From Candidatus Bipolaricaulota bacterium (lineage in GTDB: Bacteria; Bipolaricaulota; Bipolaricaulia; Bipolaricaulales; Bipolaricaulaceae), in assembly GCA_014361015.1 (NCBI GenBank), contig JACIWJ010000015.1, positions 1-34,994 on the forward strand: a DNA stretch of 34,994 bases, given 5' to 3'. Made by a program: the position numbers and the translations under genes. The notes below the pieces were generated by a model that saw only the letters and a program-made list of their open reading frames with translations, had not been told where the DNA came from and searched no databases. Numbering within the stretch: position 1 is the first letter of the stretch; every line of letters begins with the position of its first letter. Below are positions 1-8,274 of this stretch, piece after piece.

Positions 1-1114
1 GCGCCATAAGGGTGAAGCTCCGGTTGCAGCAGTCCGGTTGCGGGTAAAACACGACGACGGCCGCTCCCGAAGCCTCCTCGACATCAGCCCAGTTACAGCT
101 GATCTGCTCTTTGGAGAGAGAATATGTGCCACAGCTGGGATCCTCGACCGAAAGGTTGATCGCCTCCCATGGATCGGGGCAGCCCCGCAAGTTCGGATCG
201 CGGATCCTGAAGAAGGCCCTGTATTCGCTGCCGAACCAACGACTATCCGGGTCCAGGCGGATCTCAGGCGGATAGTTGATGTACACGTCGACACGGGCTC
301 CACCTACGCTGCCGCACCTGTCGCTAGCTACAGCTTCAGCGCAGCTCTTGATGAGCTCCTCCTCGCCGGTGTAGGACACACGGTACGTCGCCAAGCCGTA
401 CTGACCTTCGTAGATGTTCTGTTCAACACAATAGGCGGTGAGGCAGCCTGCTGCCTCTGCCACCTCACTGAAGTCCAACAGATTTGGACGGGGTCCTGGA
501 TCGTATGCACTGACGTAGAACTCCGCCTCCTCCCCGTAGTTCATCACGATTTTAGTTGGGTCGAAGACGCGAACTTCTGGCGGCGCGTTGCCCTCGCATT
601 CAGGGTTTTCGGTGCACTTGCAGTCCACCCACTCGCTGATCTGCAGCAGGGTTTCCTTGATCTCGATGGGAAGATTCCACGCGAGCTCGACCTTCGTCCC
701 TGCGCGGTACTCCCGGAATGTGGTCCAGATCGAACACGATCGCTTCGGATCAACGGGCGGGCTTTCGCCAGGCTGGGTGGCCGTCAACGTGTCAAACCAC
801 ACAATGCCTTCTGCAGCAGCCCTAATGGTCACCCCCAAGTACTGAAAGCTCGGGGCCTCGCAACATGGTTTACATCTACAAACCGCCTCGGCAACGCGCC
901 ACGTCTCCAGGAAGGTGATCTCCACCTTGAACAGACTGAGGATCTGTCCAACGACGGGCACCGTCTTCACGACCTTCCGCACCAGTTTGGCCGGTACGGA
1001 AAGGGAGACCTCCCGTTTTCCAAACTCGTACTCGAAGCCAGCCGTGCAGTCAGCAAGAGCGAAGCTTGACGTGCCGAGCACGGCGATCAGCACCAGCAAA
1101 AGCGCGCGTTTCAT
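1..1114 (-). CDS. Secreted cysteine-containing Ig-like protein of pair 3 (C-terminus beyond window)
   Basis: The frame is open from ATG at 1114 (AGGTGGGCG precedes it) to the left edge, so 371 codons are visible and the C-terminus is missing. The first ~22 residues are a signal peptide (MKRALLLVLIAVLG, then FALA before DC), so the product should be exported. The mature part begins with an amphipathic/hydrophobic segment (LSVPAKLVRKVVKTVPVVG), then a CRCKPCC cluster, a second cluster CKCTENPEC, and beta-rich stretches resembling Ig/cadherin-like domains with further Cys pairs. The genes at 4263-5828 and 8246-9988 show the same order of elements, so the three are paralogues. The ATGA overlap with the FG-GAP gene upstream implies translational coupling and a joint role. 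I do not recognise the N-terminal domain; function unknown, probably cell-surface or extracellular. Confidence 0.8.
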   Translation of the reverse strand, partial: MKRALLLVLIAVLGTSSFALADCTAGFEYEFGKREVSLSVPAKLVRKVVKTVPVVGQILSLFKVEITFLETWRVAEAVCRCKPCCEAPSFQYLGVTIRAAAEGIVWFDTLTATQPGESPPVDPKRSCSIWTTFREYRAGTKVELAWNLPIEIKETLLQISEWVDCKCTENPECEGNAPPEVRVFDPTKIVMNYGEEAEFYVSAYDPGPRPNLLDFSEVAEAAGCLTAYCVEQNIYEGQYGLATYRVSYTGEEELIKSCAEAVASDRCGSVGGARVDVYINYPPEIRLDPDSRWFGSEYRAFFRIRDPNLRGCPDPWEAINLSVEDPSCGTYSLSKEQISCNWADVEEASGAAVVVFYPQPDCCNRSFTLMA

Positions 1115-3396
1115 CGCCCACCTCCGTTCCAGATCACCCCAAGGAGGGTTGCCAGACCCACCGTGGCGGCGATGACCTCGGGTTCACCGTTTCCGTCGAG
1201 GTCGGCCACGAGCACAGGACCTGCCGCCACGTCGAGGCGCCTCGGCTCGCCCCATCCCCCTTGCCAGGGCAGGAGGAACACCCCACCCCCGGCCGAGGTC
1301 GTGTGGACAAGGTGCGGGACCCCGCCGAACACACCCACCCCTGCACCAAGAAACGGCCAGGGCGTCTGGTCCTCGGGAAAGCCCGGCACCTCCTCGACCA
1401 CAGGCCCGCTGGAGGAGAGGGCGATCCCCGCCACCACCCGCTCGATGAACAGCACCACCTCGTCATTCTCAGTCTTCGCCCCCAGCTCGACCGCCAGGAC
1501 CACCGGGTCGGGGATCCCATCCCCGTCCAGGTCGCCCGCGGTCATGGTCAGGGGGAGGGCCTCAAGCTGAAGGAGGGGATGGGAAACCACAAGCCTGCGG
1601 CCTGGGAACTTGACCTCCACCAGGTCGGCGTACTCCCCGATCGAAACGGCCCACAGCCCACCATCTCCTGGAGCAAGGAAGCTCACCTCCCCCGCTGGCC
1701 AGGGATAGGTGCCCAGGTTTCGACCGCTCCACAGGACCAAGAGTTTCCCTTTGGCCGGGATGGCCACGTCCATGAGGCCATCCCCATTGAGGTCAGTTGC
1801 CACCACCACCGGCAGGCTCTCCTCGCTCAACCGCCACCGGTCCAGGATCTCTCCCGTGGCGGCGATGGCCACAAGCTCGGCCGGAGCCTTTTCCTCAGGA
1901 AGCAGAAGGATGTAAGCCACGCCGGGAGTCAAAGCCCCGGCTGTAGGAACCCGGCCCAACGAGGCAAGGGGCTGATAGACCAAACCGCCTCGGCCATCGT
2001 TCCACCAAACTCCCACGCCGCGTTGGCTTGTGTCCGCGGTCAGGATGTCCGGATGCCCGTTTCCCGAAAAATCGCCCACCGCCAGCAGCGTCCCGGGGAG
2101 AGGGTGCAGGCTTGTCCCCGAGGGCGTCCCGCCGTTCAGGTAGACCCGTACGCGCCTTCCGACGAAGGGGGCGAAGACGACGTCCAGAAGGCCATCGGCG
2201 TTGAGGTCCACAAAATACGGCTTGGTCAAGATGCCATCAGGGACAACGAGCGAGATCACGGGCTCCAGGAACCCACCCTGCCCATCGCCGGGAAGAAGGA
2301 GGTACTCGGAAAAACCTGTGGATCGCTGCACGAGGAGGTCGGGGATCCCGTCTCCCGTGAGGTCGGCCACCGCATGCTGCCACAAGGGAAACCCCGGGTC
2401 GCGGAAGAAACTCTCCGTATACCCGTCCTCGCGTCTCAGGGCGGTAACGATCCCGGAGGGGGTCAGAACGACCAGGTCAAGGAAGCTATCCCCGTCCAAG
2501 TCGGCCACCTCTACTCCCTGTACCTCCCCGACCCGGGAGGTGAACTGTGGGCCCTCCTGAAACTCGCCCCCGCCGCTTCCCACGAGGACCTGGACCATCT
2601 CCCCTGTGGAGACCACAAGATCGTAAAGACCATCGCCCGTCAGATCGCCCGCCCAGCGAAGGCCCCACGGCCCCTCGGCCAGCTGGACCAAGCGGGGGCT
2701 CGCCAGCCCCTCGGGTGCGCTCAGCCGGTACAGGCGGGTGGGGCTGTCCTCCTCCGCCGCGGTGAACAGGACCCCGCCGTCCGCAGCCCTAAGCTCGGAG
2801 ATGTACAACCCTTGGGGGTGAGGAACGCTTCCAGCGCGGGCGAACTCGCCACCGCCCAGCCCCCGCAGGAGGTAGAGCCGAAGACCCCTATCTTCTCGAG
2901 GCCCGCCGTAGCCGCGGACAACAAGGTCAAGGATCCCGTCCCCGTCCAAGTCCACCAGGGCACCGGTGTGGACAATGACCTCGATCGGGACAAACAGCTT
3001 GCCCTCCCGCTCCTCGAGCTCATAGGGCTGCCAGGGAACCTCGGGGGAGTCCGAAACGGGCCGATAGGGAATCCGCTTTCCTTCGACGTACTCCTCCACC
3101 TCCAAGTACAACCAAGGGCCGGGGTTGAATCCGCCCTGCCCGTCGCCGAACCACACCTGAACTCGGCGGTCACTGGCCACCACAAGGTCGGGCCACCCAT
3201 CCCCATTCCAGTCGTGAACGCCAAGGAGCGCACCTAGACCGATGCCGGGAAACGAGAGGGCAAAAGCCTCCCTCAGTACCACTGCATGGCCCAGGATCTC
3301 CTCCACTCCCCGTGGGAAGACAGGCCCGGAAACCCCGCTGGCTCCCACGGCCAGCGCCACGGCCACCACGATGCCCAACCGTCGCTTCTCCCTCAT
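1111..3396 (-). CDS. Secreted FG-GAP/VCBS-repeat beta-propeller-like protein of pair 3
   Basis: 761 residues. The start is ATG 3396, preceded by GGAGGTGGCG; the frame is open further upstream but this is the codon that begins a signal peptide (MREKRRLGIVVAVALAVGA). The mature protein carries about ten Asp-rich loops of the FG-GAP/EF-hand-like type, such as DWNGDGWPD, DLDGDGILD, DLTGDGIPD, DLNADGLLD, DFSGNGHPD and DLDGNGEPE, spread over the whole length. In known families such loops bind Ca2+ within beta-propeller blades of integrin-alpha-like proteins. No enzyme motif, membrane anchor or sorting signal is visible. It ends DLDGNGEPEV...WNGGGR, close to the end of the pair 2 protein. It overlaps the downstream cysteine-protein gene by ATGA. 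Likely an extracellular Ca2+-stabilised adhesion or ligand-binding protein; the ligand is unknown. Confidence 0.85.
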   Translation of the reverse strand: MREKRRLGIVVAVALAVGASGVSGPVFPRGVEEILGHAVVLREAFALSFPGIGLGALLGVHDWNGDGWPDLVVASDRRVQVWFGDGQGGFNPGPWLYLEVEEYVEGKRIPYRPVSDSPEVPWQPYELEEREGKLFVPIEVIVHTGALVDLDGDGILDLVVRGYGGPREDRGLRLYLLRGLGGGEFARAGSVPHPQGLYISELRAADGGVLFTAAEEDSPTRLYRLSAPEGLASPRLVQLAEGPWGLRWAGDLTGDGLYDLVVSTGEMVQVLVGSGGGEFQEGPQFTSRVGEVQGVEVADLDGDSFLDLVVLTPSGIVTALRREDGYTESFFRDPGFPLWQHAVADLTGDGIPDLLVQRSTGFSEYLLLPGDGQGGFLEPVISLVVPDGILTKPYFVDLNADGLLDVVFAPFVGRRVRVYLNGGTPSGTSLHPLPGTLLAVGDFSGNGHPDILTADTSQRGVGVWWNDGRGGLVYQPLASLGRVPTAGALTPGVAYILLLPEEKAPAELVAIAATGEILDRWRLSEESLPVVVATDLNGDGLMDVAIPAKGKLLVLWSGRNLGTYPWPAGEVSFLAPGDGGLWAVSIGEYADLVEVKFPGRRLVVSHPLLQLEALPLTMTAGDLDGDGIPDPVVLAVELGAKTENDEVVLFIERVVAGIALSSSGPVVEEVPGFPEDQTPWPFLGAGVGVFGGVPHLVHTTSAGGGVFLLPWQGGWGEPRRLDVAAGPVLVADLDGNGEPEVIAATVGLATLLGVIWNGGGR

Positions 3397-3438
3397 CCGC
3401 CACCTCCAGCCTCCTCGATCAGTCCGAACGTAGTGTAC
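3340..3438 (-). repeat. Conserved 5' cassette, copy 2 (leader, RBS, signal peptide of pair 3)
   Basis: This 99-nt stretch aligns without gaps to 12226-12324, with 11 mismatches by my manual count (about 89% identity). It spans the conserved TACACTACGTTCGG leader block, the GGAGGTGG ribosome binding site, the start codon and the first ~18 codons. Similarity drops sharply beyond both ends, although the downstream genes belong to the same family. Confidence 0.8.
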
Positions 3439-3462
3439 TCTTTCCCCCCCCCGGTCTGTCAA
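3432..3462 (-). promoter_or_regulatory. Candidate sigma-70 promoter of pair 3 with poly-G spacer
   Basis: On the minus strand a perfect -35 TTGACA (3457-3462) is followed by a 19-nt spacer and TACACT (3432-3437, 4 of 6 matches to TATAAT). The start codon is 36 nt downstream of the -10. The spacer contains nine consecutive G (3444-3452 on the plus strand as C). A 19-nt spacer is longer than the 17-nt optimum, so loss of one or two G would improve it. No promoter activity can be shown from sequence alone. Confidence 0.55.
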
Positions 3463-3571
3463 GCCTCAAAGGGCTTATCTTGCAAACATTTTCTTGATCG
3501 ACCAGGAAGTCGCTTCTCCCTCCTCTAGTGGGTGGTAGGTGGAAGAATGGGGAAATTCACCCCCACCCGGT

Positions 3572-3592
3572 CCTCCCCCATTGAGGGGGAGG
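3572..3592 (-). terminator. Possible hairpin terminator after pair 2
   Basis: Inverted repeat CCTCCCCC / GGGGGAGG (8 bp, 5-nt loop) placed 6 nt past the stop codon at 3598 on the minus strand. It has no clear U-run, so intrinsic termination is uncertain. The rest of 3463-3597 contains nothing else I recognise. Confidence 0.35.
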
Positions 3593-3597
3593 GGAAT

Positions 3598-4262
3598 TTA
3601 AGACAAGCTCACCTTGATGGTGACAATGGCTAGAACCTCGGTGGTGGCACCACACTTGTCCCGCAGGGTTAGGGAGAGCTCGTCCACAATCACATCCCTT
3701 TCCCGCACGGCTCCGCAAAGGTCCTCGTCGGTGAGCCCGCCCGGCGTGTAGAGGGCCACAAGCGAGCCCAAGAACGCGGACAAGTTCGCGGCGTAAACGG
3801 ATGGGATGCCATAGCCTTCGATGGTCACAGGGTCACCGTCAGGATCCCAACGTTGATCGGTTGGAAGACCACGGGCGTGCGGACAAGGCCGGTTGGGCTG
3901 AGGATGACCGTGGTCTCCCCCTGCAGGTAGGGCGGGGAAGCCTGCGGCGGCTGGTTGCCCACCACGTGGACGGTGAGGGTCGCCTGGTCAGAGTTGCCGT
4001 CCGGGTCGGTCACCGTGAAGGGAACCGAGTAGGTACCAGGGCACAGGGTTTCATCCGCCGAGACCTCGACCTCGTAGAGGTGGCCGCCCCATGCGTCGTC
4101 TTCCTCCCGTGGCGCCTGCTCGCCCACCACCTGCACCGAGATCCCCGGCGGCGGGTCGAAAGCGAAGCTGTGGGAGAAGCTGTCCGGATCCTGAACGTAG
4201 AGGATGGTCCGCGCGGTGGCGCCCCAGTTCACCCAGGCCGAGCCACTGTGCGGCCGCGGGGG
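3598..4262 (-). pseudogene. Degenerate Ig/cadherin-like tail of the pair 2 cysteine protein
   Basis: After the TAA of the gene above (4263-4265) the same reading frame stays open for about 145 codons, to a TGA at 3825, and encodes Ig/cadherin-like sequence (TYSVPFTVTDPDGNSDQATL, then VVGNQPPQ). Near 3850-3870 the coding signal moves by one base into a second frame that continues with TDQRWDPDGDPVTIEGYG and ends at TAA 3598. Joined across the stop and the shift, the two pieces read as one run of domains. Alternatively they could be translated as two small coupled genes (GTG 4232; ATGA/GTGA overlap at 3825-3828), but neither has a signal peptide or a convincing ribosome binding site. A sequencing error cannot be excluded. 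Confidence 0.6.
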
Positions 4263-5828
4263 TTAAACGATTTCCAAGAGGAACATCGCCCTGGCAGGGC
4301 CTTCATAAGGGGGGCCGCCGGGGAAAACGTAGTCCTGACACTCGAACTCAACTAACCAGTACCTCTGCCGCGAATCTGCTGTCCAGGACCAGGTCCCCTC
4401 GACCCTGCCCATTCCCTGCACCGGAGTAAAGGTGCCAGGACCTCGAACTTGCCGGAGCTCAAGCCAGTCTCCATCTGGATCGCGGAACGAGAGGGTCAAG
4501 CGCACCTGTGCGCCGAACGGAATCCTGATGGGGGAGGAAGCCGGCGGAAAGCTCTCGTACTTCTCGAACGACGGCATGCCGTCCTTCAGCTCCAGGTTCC
4601 ATTTCTCGCTGAAGCCCCACGCGTCGGTCGCCGTCAGGGCGAGCATAAACTGGCGAGGAATCGCTTCACTGCTTGGGGAATACTCGAGCTTCACCTGCCT
4701 ACCGTAGCTGTCATCCAGTTTAAAGGCGTCTGTACAACCAACTTCCCGCTCGGCAACGTTCCAGGGATGCGCGAACAGAAACTTCCCACCTCCGCTTGAA
4801 TAGGCGGACAGTCGCAGCCTCTCCGCAAGCGTTCGCTCGACACAGGCCGCGTAGAAGTCGCGGTCAGTCACGGTCGCAATAACTGTGTAGACCCACTTAT
4901 CCCGCCTGATCTGCTGCCATTCCTTTTGGTTAACGGTGATCTTCGGGCGGTGGATGGAGATCACAGGAACTTCGACACTTGTGCTCTCATCGCACTCATC
5001 CGTGGCCATGACGACGATGCTGTCGAGGTCAGAAGGAACCCGCACCTTGGCCCCAACGATTCTCCCCTGCTTGTCGTAACTAAGCTCCTCGACCGCTGCG
5101 CCCAATTCGGTCTCTGACACACCAACTTTCCACACATCCCCGCGGCGGTCGAAGATGGTCACAAGAAACTCACGTGCTTCGCCTTCCGGGACAACGAAAG
5201 CGGGGTCCGTAGACAACTGTGGCGCGTGCTCTTCCGTGCACCCTTCACGCGGGTTGCATTGGCAGATACCCGCAGCGTCTAGGCTCACAGACGCCTTCGC
5301 GAACTCAAAAGGCAGATCCACTCCAGGGCGAAAACCCAGGCTCCCTGTGTAGTTATGCACGGAAAGCTCCACCGCACCTGGCCAATTGCAAAGGTCCGTC
5401 CCGCCCACTCCTTCGCGCGGCCGCCAGCTGCTCCCAGATGCAACGAGAGCGCTGATTCGATCCCCTGCGGGAGGGCACTTCACCCCATAGATGTACTCAA
5501 AAGGAAGGCTCACGATCTGAAAGAGGTTGAGCAAGGCAAACGCCCGAGCGTTGGGACCGCTGCAACACGGAAGGCCAGTCAAGCAGAAGCAGTCGAGTCT
5601 AGTGTTCAGAGTATCCGTGAGGGTCCACTCGAGTGTAAGATCGGGAACCCCTGCCAGCTTCAGCAGTTTCGCCACAATGCCAGAGAGAGGCAGCGACACA
5701 GATATTTTTGTCTTCTCCCACTCTGCATGAATTCGATCGCCACACGGGGTGTGCTCATCAGCGGTTCCCGAGGCAGCGACCAACCCTGCTAGCACGGTTC
5801 CCAAGACTAGCCTTAGAACCACTCTCAT
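4263..5828 (-). CDS. Secreted cysteine-containing Ig-like protein of pair 2
   Basis: 521 residues from ATG 5828, which overlaps the upstream FG-GAP gene stop as ATGA and follows GGAGGTGCACG. The signal peptide is MRVVLRLVLGTVLAGLVAAS. The mature N-terminus has the family's hydrophobic segment (SLPLSGIVAKLLKLAGVPDL), then CFCLTGLPCC, then CQCNPREGC, followed by at least two Ig-like domains. The last domain contains GPGTFTPVQGMGRVEGTWSW, matching GPGAFTPVTGEGEASGTWSW in the pair 1 protein, so the two are clear paralogues. The frame ends FLLEIV then TAA, but the same frame remains open beyond the stop for 145 codons of related sequence, so this product may be a truncated form. Extracellular; function unknown. 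Confidence 0.8.
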   Translation of the reverse strand: MRVVLRLVLGTVLAGLVAASGTADEHTPCGDRIHAEWEKTKISVSLPLSGIVAKLLKLAGVPDLTLEWTLTDTLNTRLDCFCLTGLPCCSGPNARAFALLNLFQIVSLPFEYIYGVKCPPAGDRISALVASGSSWRPREGVGGTDLCNWPGAVELSVHNYTGSLGFRPGVDLPFEFAKASVSLDAAGICQCNPREGCTEEHAPQLSTDPAFVVPEGEAREFLVTIFDRRGDVWKVGVSETELGAAVEELSYDKQGRIVGAKVRVPSDLDSIVVMATDECDESTSVEVPVISIHRPKITVNQKEWQQIRRDKWVYTVIATVTDRDFYAACVERTLAERLRLSAYSSGGGKFLFAHPWNVAEREVGCTDAFKLDDSYGRQVKLEYSPSSEAIPRQFMLALTATDAWGFSEKWNLELKDGMPSFEKYESFPPASSPIRIPFGAQVRLTLSFRDPDGDWLELRQVRGPGTFTPVQGMGRVEGTWSWTADSRQRYWLVEFECQDYVFPGGPPYEGPARAMFLLEIV

Positions 5829-7957
5829 CGTGCACCTCCGTTCCAGAGGATCCATAGGTGAGGGGCAAGCCCGGTCGTTGAGCCGATAAGTTCCGACATC
5901 CCGTTGCCATCGAGATCGACTGCGGCGAGGGGACCTACCCCCACCCCTAGCGGCACTGGCGGGGAGAACTGACCCGCTCCGTTGTTCCAGAGGATGTGCA
6001 GCCACGTGCCGCTGACAAGCGAAAAAGCGAGGTCGGGGGCACCGTTTCCGTCGAAGTCGGCTACAGCGAGGCCGGTGAAGGGGTGGGGCACATCGCCGCG
6101 CAAGACCTCCCATTCCCTTAGGCCTTGCGAGGAGAACCCCACCGCCATGACCACCGCGCTTTTCAAGGTTTTCCCCTCGATCACGGGCATCCAGCACAGG
6201 GCAACCGGGTCGAGCTGGCCATCACCATCGAAATCCGCTGCACCCAGAGCCACTGGTATCCCCTGAAGCTGGAACGGATCTCCCCGAACGGTTATCCCCT
6301 GCGGGTCGAGGGACAGGGCATAGATCTCAGCAAACTCCGCAGTAGACACCACGAAGACGTCACACCCCCCTTCTGGATTCGCAGGGCCACACCACGCCAG
6401 GCTCAGCTCGCCCGCCGTCCAGGGGTACCGCTTGACCTCCTGACCAGACCAGGCGATCACAACCTCGTTTGGTCCGAGGGCGAGGACGTCCGGCTCGCCG
6501 TCGCCGTTAAAGTCGCACACGCACAACGCTCCTCGGGGGTCGTTGAGCATTTCTAGCCGCAACACAATGCGCCCGGTGCGGTCCAAGACCACGAGTTCTC
6601 CCGTGGTAGTTACTGTTCTCGTCATCCAATCAAATTGGGTCAGTTGGTTGAGGACGTAGACGCGTCCGTCGTAGATCTTCACCGCCACCGGCGAGTACTG
6701 GGCGCGGTGAAACTCCTCGCGGATCAGACCGCCCTGACCGTCATTCCAAAGGACTTTGAACCCTTCCCTGTCCCACACGAGGATGTCCGGTGCCCCGTTT
6801 CCCGAAAGATCACCGACAGCAACGAGGGAAACAGCATCCATGGGCACAAGGGATTCGCCCCCTGGATGCGTGAAGTAGGCCCTGAGGGTGGTGCCGCTTG
6901 CGGTTAGCAAGTCCGTCCGCCCGTCTCCGTCCAGGTCGACCGTGATGAGTCCTATTTCATCGATTCGGTATTCAGAGCCGTGGTAATGGAAGCCCGTAGG
7001 GCTGGCCCCGCACAACACGGCCCAACGAAATGGGCCAACCGGGAAGAGGATATCAACCATCCCGTCCCCATTGAAGTCACCCAAGTGGACCTCTGTACCC
7101 CACGGCTCCCTTTCGATAACCGGGCCAAGGACGAACAGGGAGTCCCTCTGGAACCAGACTTCGATGCCCTTGGATGTGAGTACGACAAGGTCCACCAGGC
7201 CGTCGTTATCCACATCCACGAGCTTCACCTGCAAGACTTTACCCAGGACAGAGCGGAGCCAGACGGGCTCGGAGAGAGTTAGCTTGAAGCCGCGGTATTG
7301 CCCAATCATCACCCCGACTTCGTCTGGATCACGGACTACAACGATGTCAGGGATCGCATCCCTGTTTACGTCATCGAGCAGATCTGCTCTTGCTCCGGCA
7401 GGGAGCACCTGCACAAGCTCCGGGGGCGCCCACTGGAAAGGGCCTGTTCCCCTAAGCTGCCACACCTCCCACGCCTGGGGAGTGCGCACTCCGAGCACTA
7501 GATCGAGTTGGTTGTCCCGAGGGTTAATTGTCGAGAGAGCCCAAATACGAATGTGGAGCCCGGACTCATCCCTACCGGGCAGAGGAAGCTCCAGGGTCTG
7601 AGCCCTCCGCAGGAGACGATCACCCTTATTCTCGAATACGATGAGCTCGTGGAACCCGGTTTCGGTGTTGATCACCGCCGCGACGACATCCAAGTCGTCG
7701 TCACTATCCAGGTCCCCTACAGTACCGAGAAGGGGAAAGAAGTCACCCACCGGCTGGATTTCGCGGAAACCATCTTTCCGGGGACCTAAAAGGAAGGAGT
7801 ACGGGCTTGGCATCCCCTCTCGGAACATGCCGCCTTCTTGCCCCCACAGTACCCCTAGGTACTGACGGTCACCCCAGATGATCTCGAGGTGTCCGTCACC
7901 GTCCAGATCGCACGTGCCCAGGACTCGGACGTGCTCGGCAGAGCGAAACACACGCAC
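5825..7957 (-). CDS. FG-GAP/VCBS-repeat protein of pair 2 (N-terminus displaced by a frameshift)
   Basis: About 710 residues are in frame from GTG 7957, but the coding signal extends to about 7995 (PPAVVLGFVRVF aligns with AVVLREAFAL of the pair 3 protein), and GTG 7957 has neither a ribosome binding site nor a signal peptide. Eleven Asp-rich loops are visible, including DLDGDGHLE, DVDNDGLVD, DFNGDGMVD, DLDGDGRTD, DFDGDGQLD and DFDGNGAPD. The C-terminus (DLDGNGMSEL...WNGGAR) matches pair 3. A stop codon at about 8060 closes this frame upstream, while a good signal peptide lies in the neighbouring frame, so the gene probably suffered a one-base deletion or the assembly has an error there. If intact it would be an extracellular Ca2+-binding propeller-like protein like its paralogues. 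Confidence 0.75.
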   Translation of the reverse strand: MRVFRSAEHVRVLGTCDLDGDGHLEIIWGDRQYLGVLWGQEGGMFREGMPSPYSFLLGPRKDGFREIQPVGDFFPLLGTVGDLDSDDDLDVVAAVINTETGFHELIVFENKGDRLLRRAQTLELPLPGRDESGLHIRIWALSTINPRDNQLDLVLGVRTPQAWEVWQLRGTGPFQWAPPELVQVLPAGARADLLDDVNRDAIPDIVVVRDPDEVGVMIGQYRGFKLTLSEPVWLRSVLGKVLQVKLVDVDNDGLVDLVVLTSKGIEVWFQRDSLFVLGPVIEREPWGTEVHLGDFNGDGMVDILFPVGPFRWAVLCGASPTGFHYHGSEYRIDEIGLITVDLDGDGRTDLLTASGTTLRAYFTHPGGESLVPMDAVSLVAVGDLSGNGAPDILVWDREGFKVLWNDGQGGLIREEFHRAQYSPVAVKIYDGRVYVLNQLTQFDWMTRTVTTTGELVVLDRTGRIVLRLEMLNDPRGALCVCDFNGDGEPDVLALGPNEVVIAWSGQEVKRYPWTAGELSLAWCGPANPEGGCDVFVVSTAEFAEIYALSLDPQGITVRGDPFQLQGIPVALGAADFDGDGQLDPVALCWMPVIEGKTLKSAVVMAVGFSSQGLREWEVLRGDVPHPFTGLAVADFDGNGAPDLAFSLVSGTWLHILWNNGAGQFSPPVPLGVGVGPLAAVDLDGNGMSELIGSTTGLAPHLWILWNGGAR

Positions 7958-8274
7958 AAAGCCAAGGACAACCGCCGGAGGTAATCCCTGCCCAGCACTT
8001 CCGCAAGCACCGCAGGGGCGACGGCCCAGAGCATGGACACCAGTAAGATCCCGGCTAGGAACCTGTGGGGGAATGCGGTGGCCCGTGGACTTTCGCTATC
8101 TTGCCCAGCAGATCGGATGTGAGGCAAGGACTGGCGTTCGGAAGCGCGATCTTGTCTCCCTCTTGCGCTGAGACCGGGGATGGACCGCGGAGATCTGGTC
8201 CTGTCCTCAAGCCCCAGGCCGATCACCGCCTTCCGAACATGAACCTCAGCCGGACTGACCTGCGCTGTATTCAT
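7958..8274 (-). other. Out-of-frame N-terminal segment with signal peptide for pair 2
   Basis: ATG 8274 has GGGAGGGTGG at a suitable distance and lies 29 nt inside the end of the upstream gene. Its frame encodes about 66 polar residues, then a signal-peptide-like segment (FLAGILLVSMLWAVAPAVLA) and AEVLG, which aligns with EEILG of the pair 3 protein. After that, homology continues only in the other frame. The long polar stretch before the hydrophobic core is unusual for a signal peptide, so the true start may lie elsewhere. Confidence 0.5.

Noticed and set aside
1066-3237. Long plus-strand open frame across the pair 3 FG-GAP gene
   Set aside because: Antisense shadow; the minus-strand frame has a signal peptide, RBS and repeated Ca2+-binding loops.
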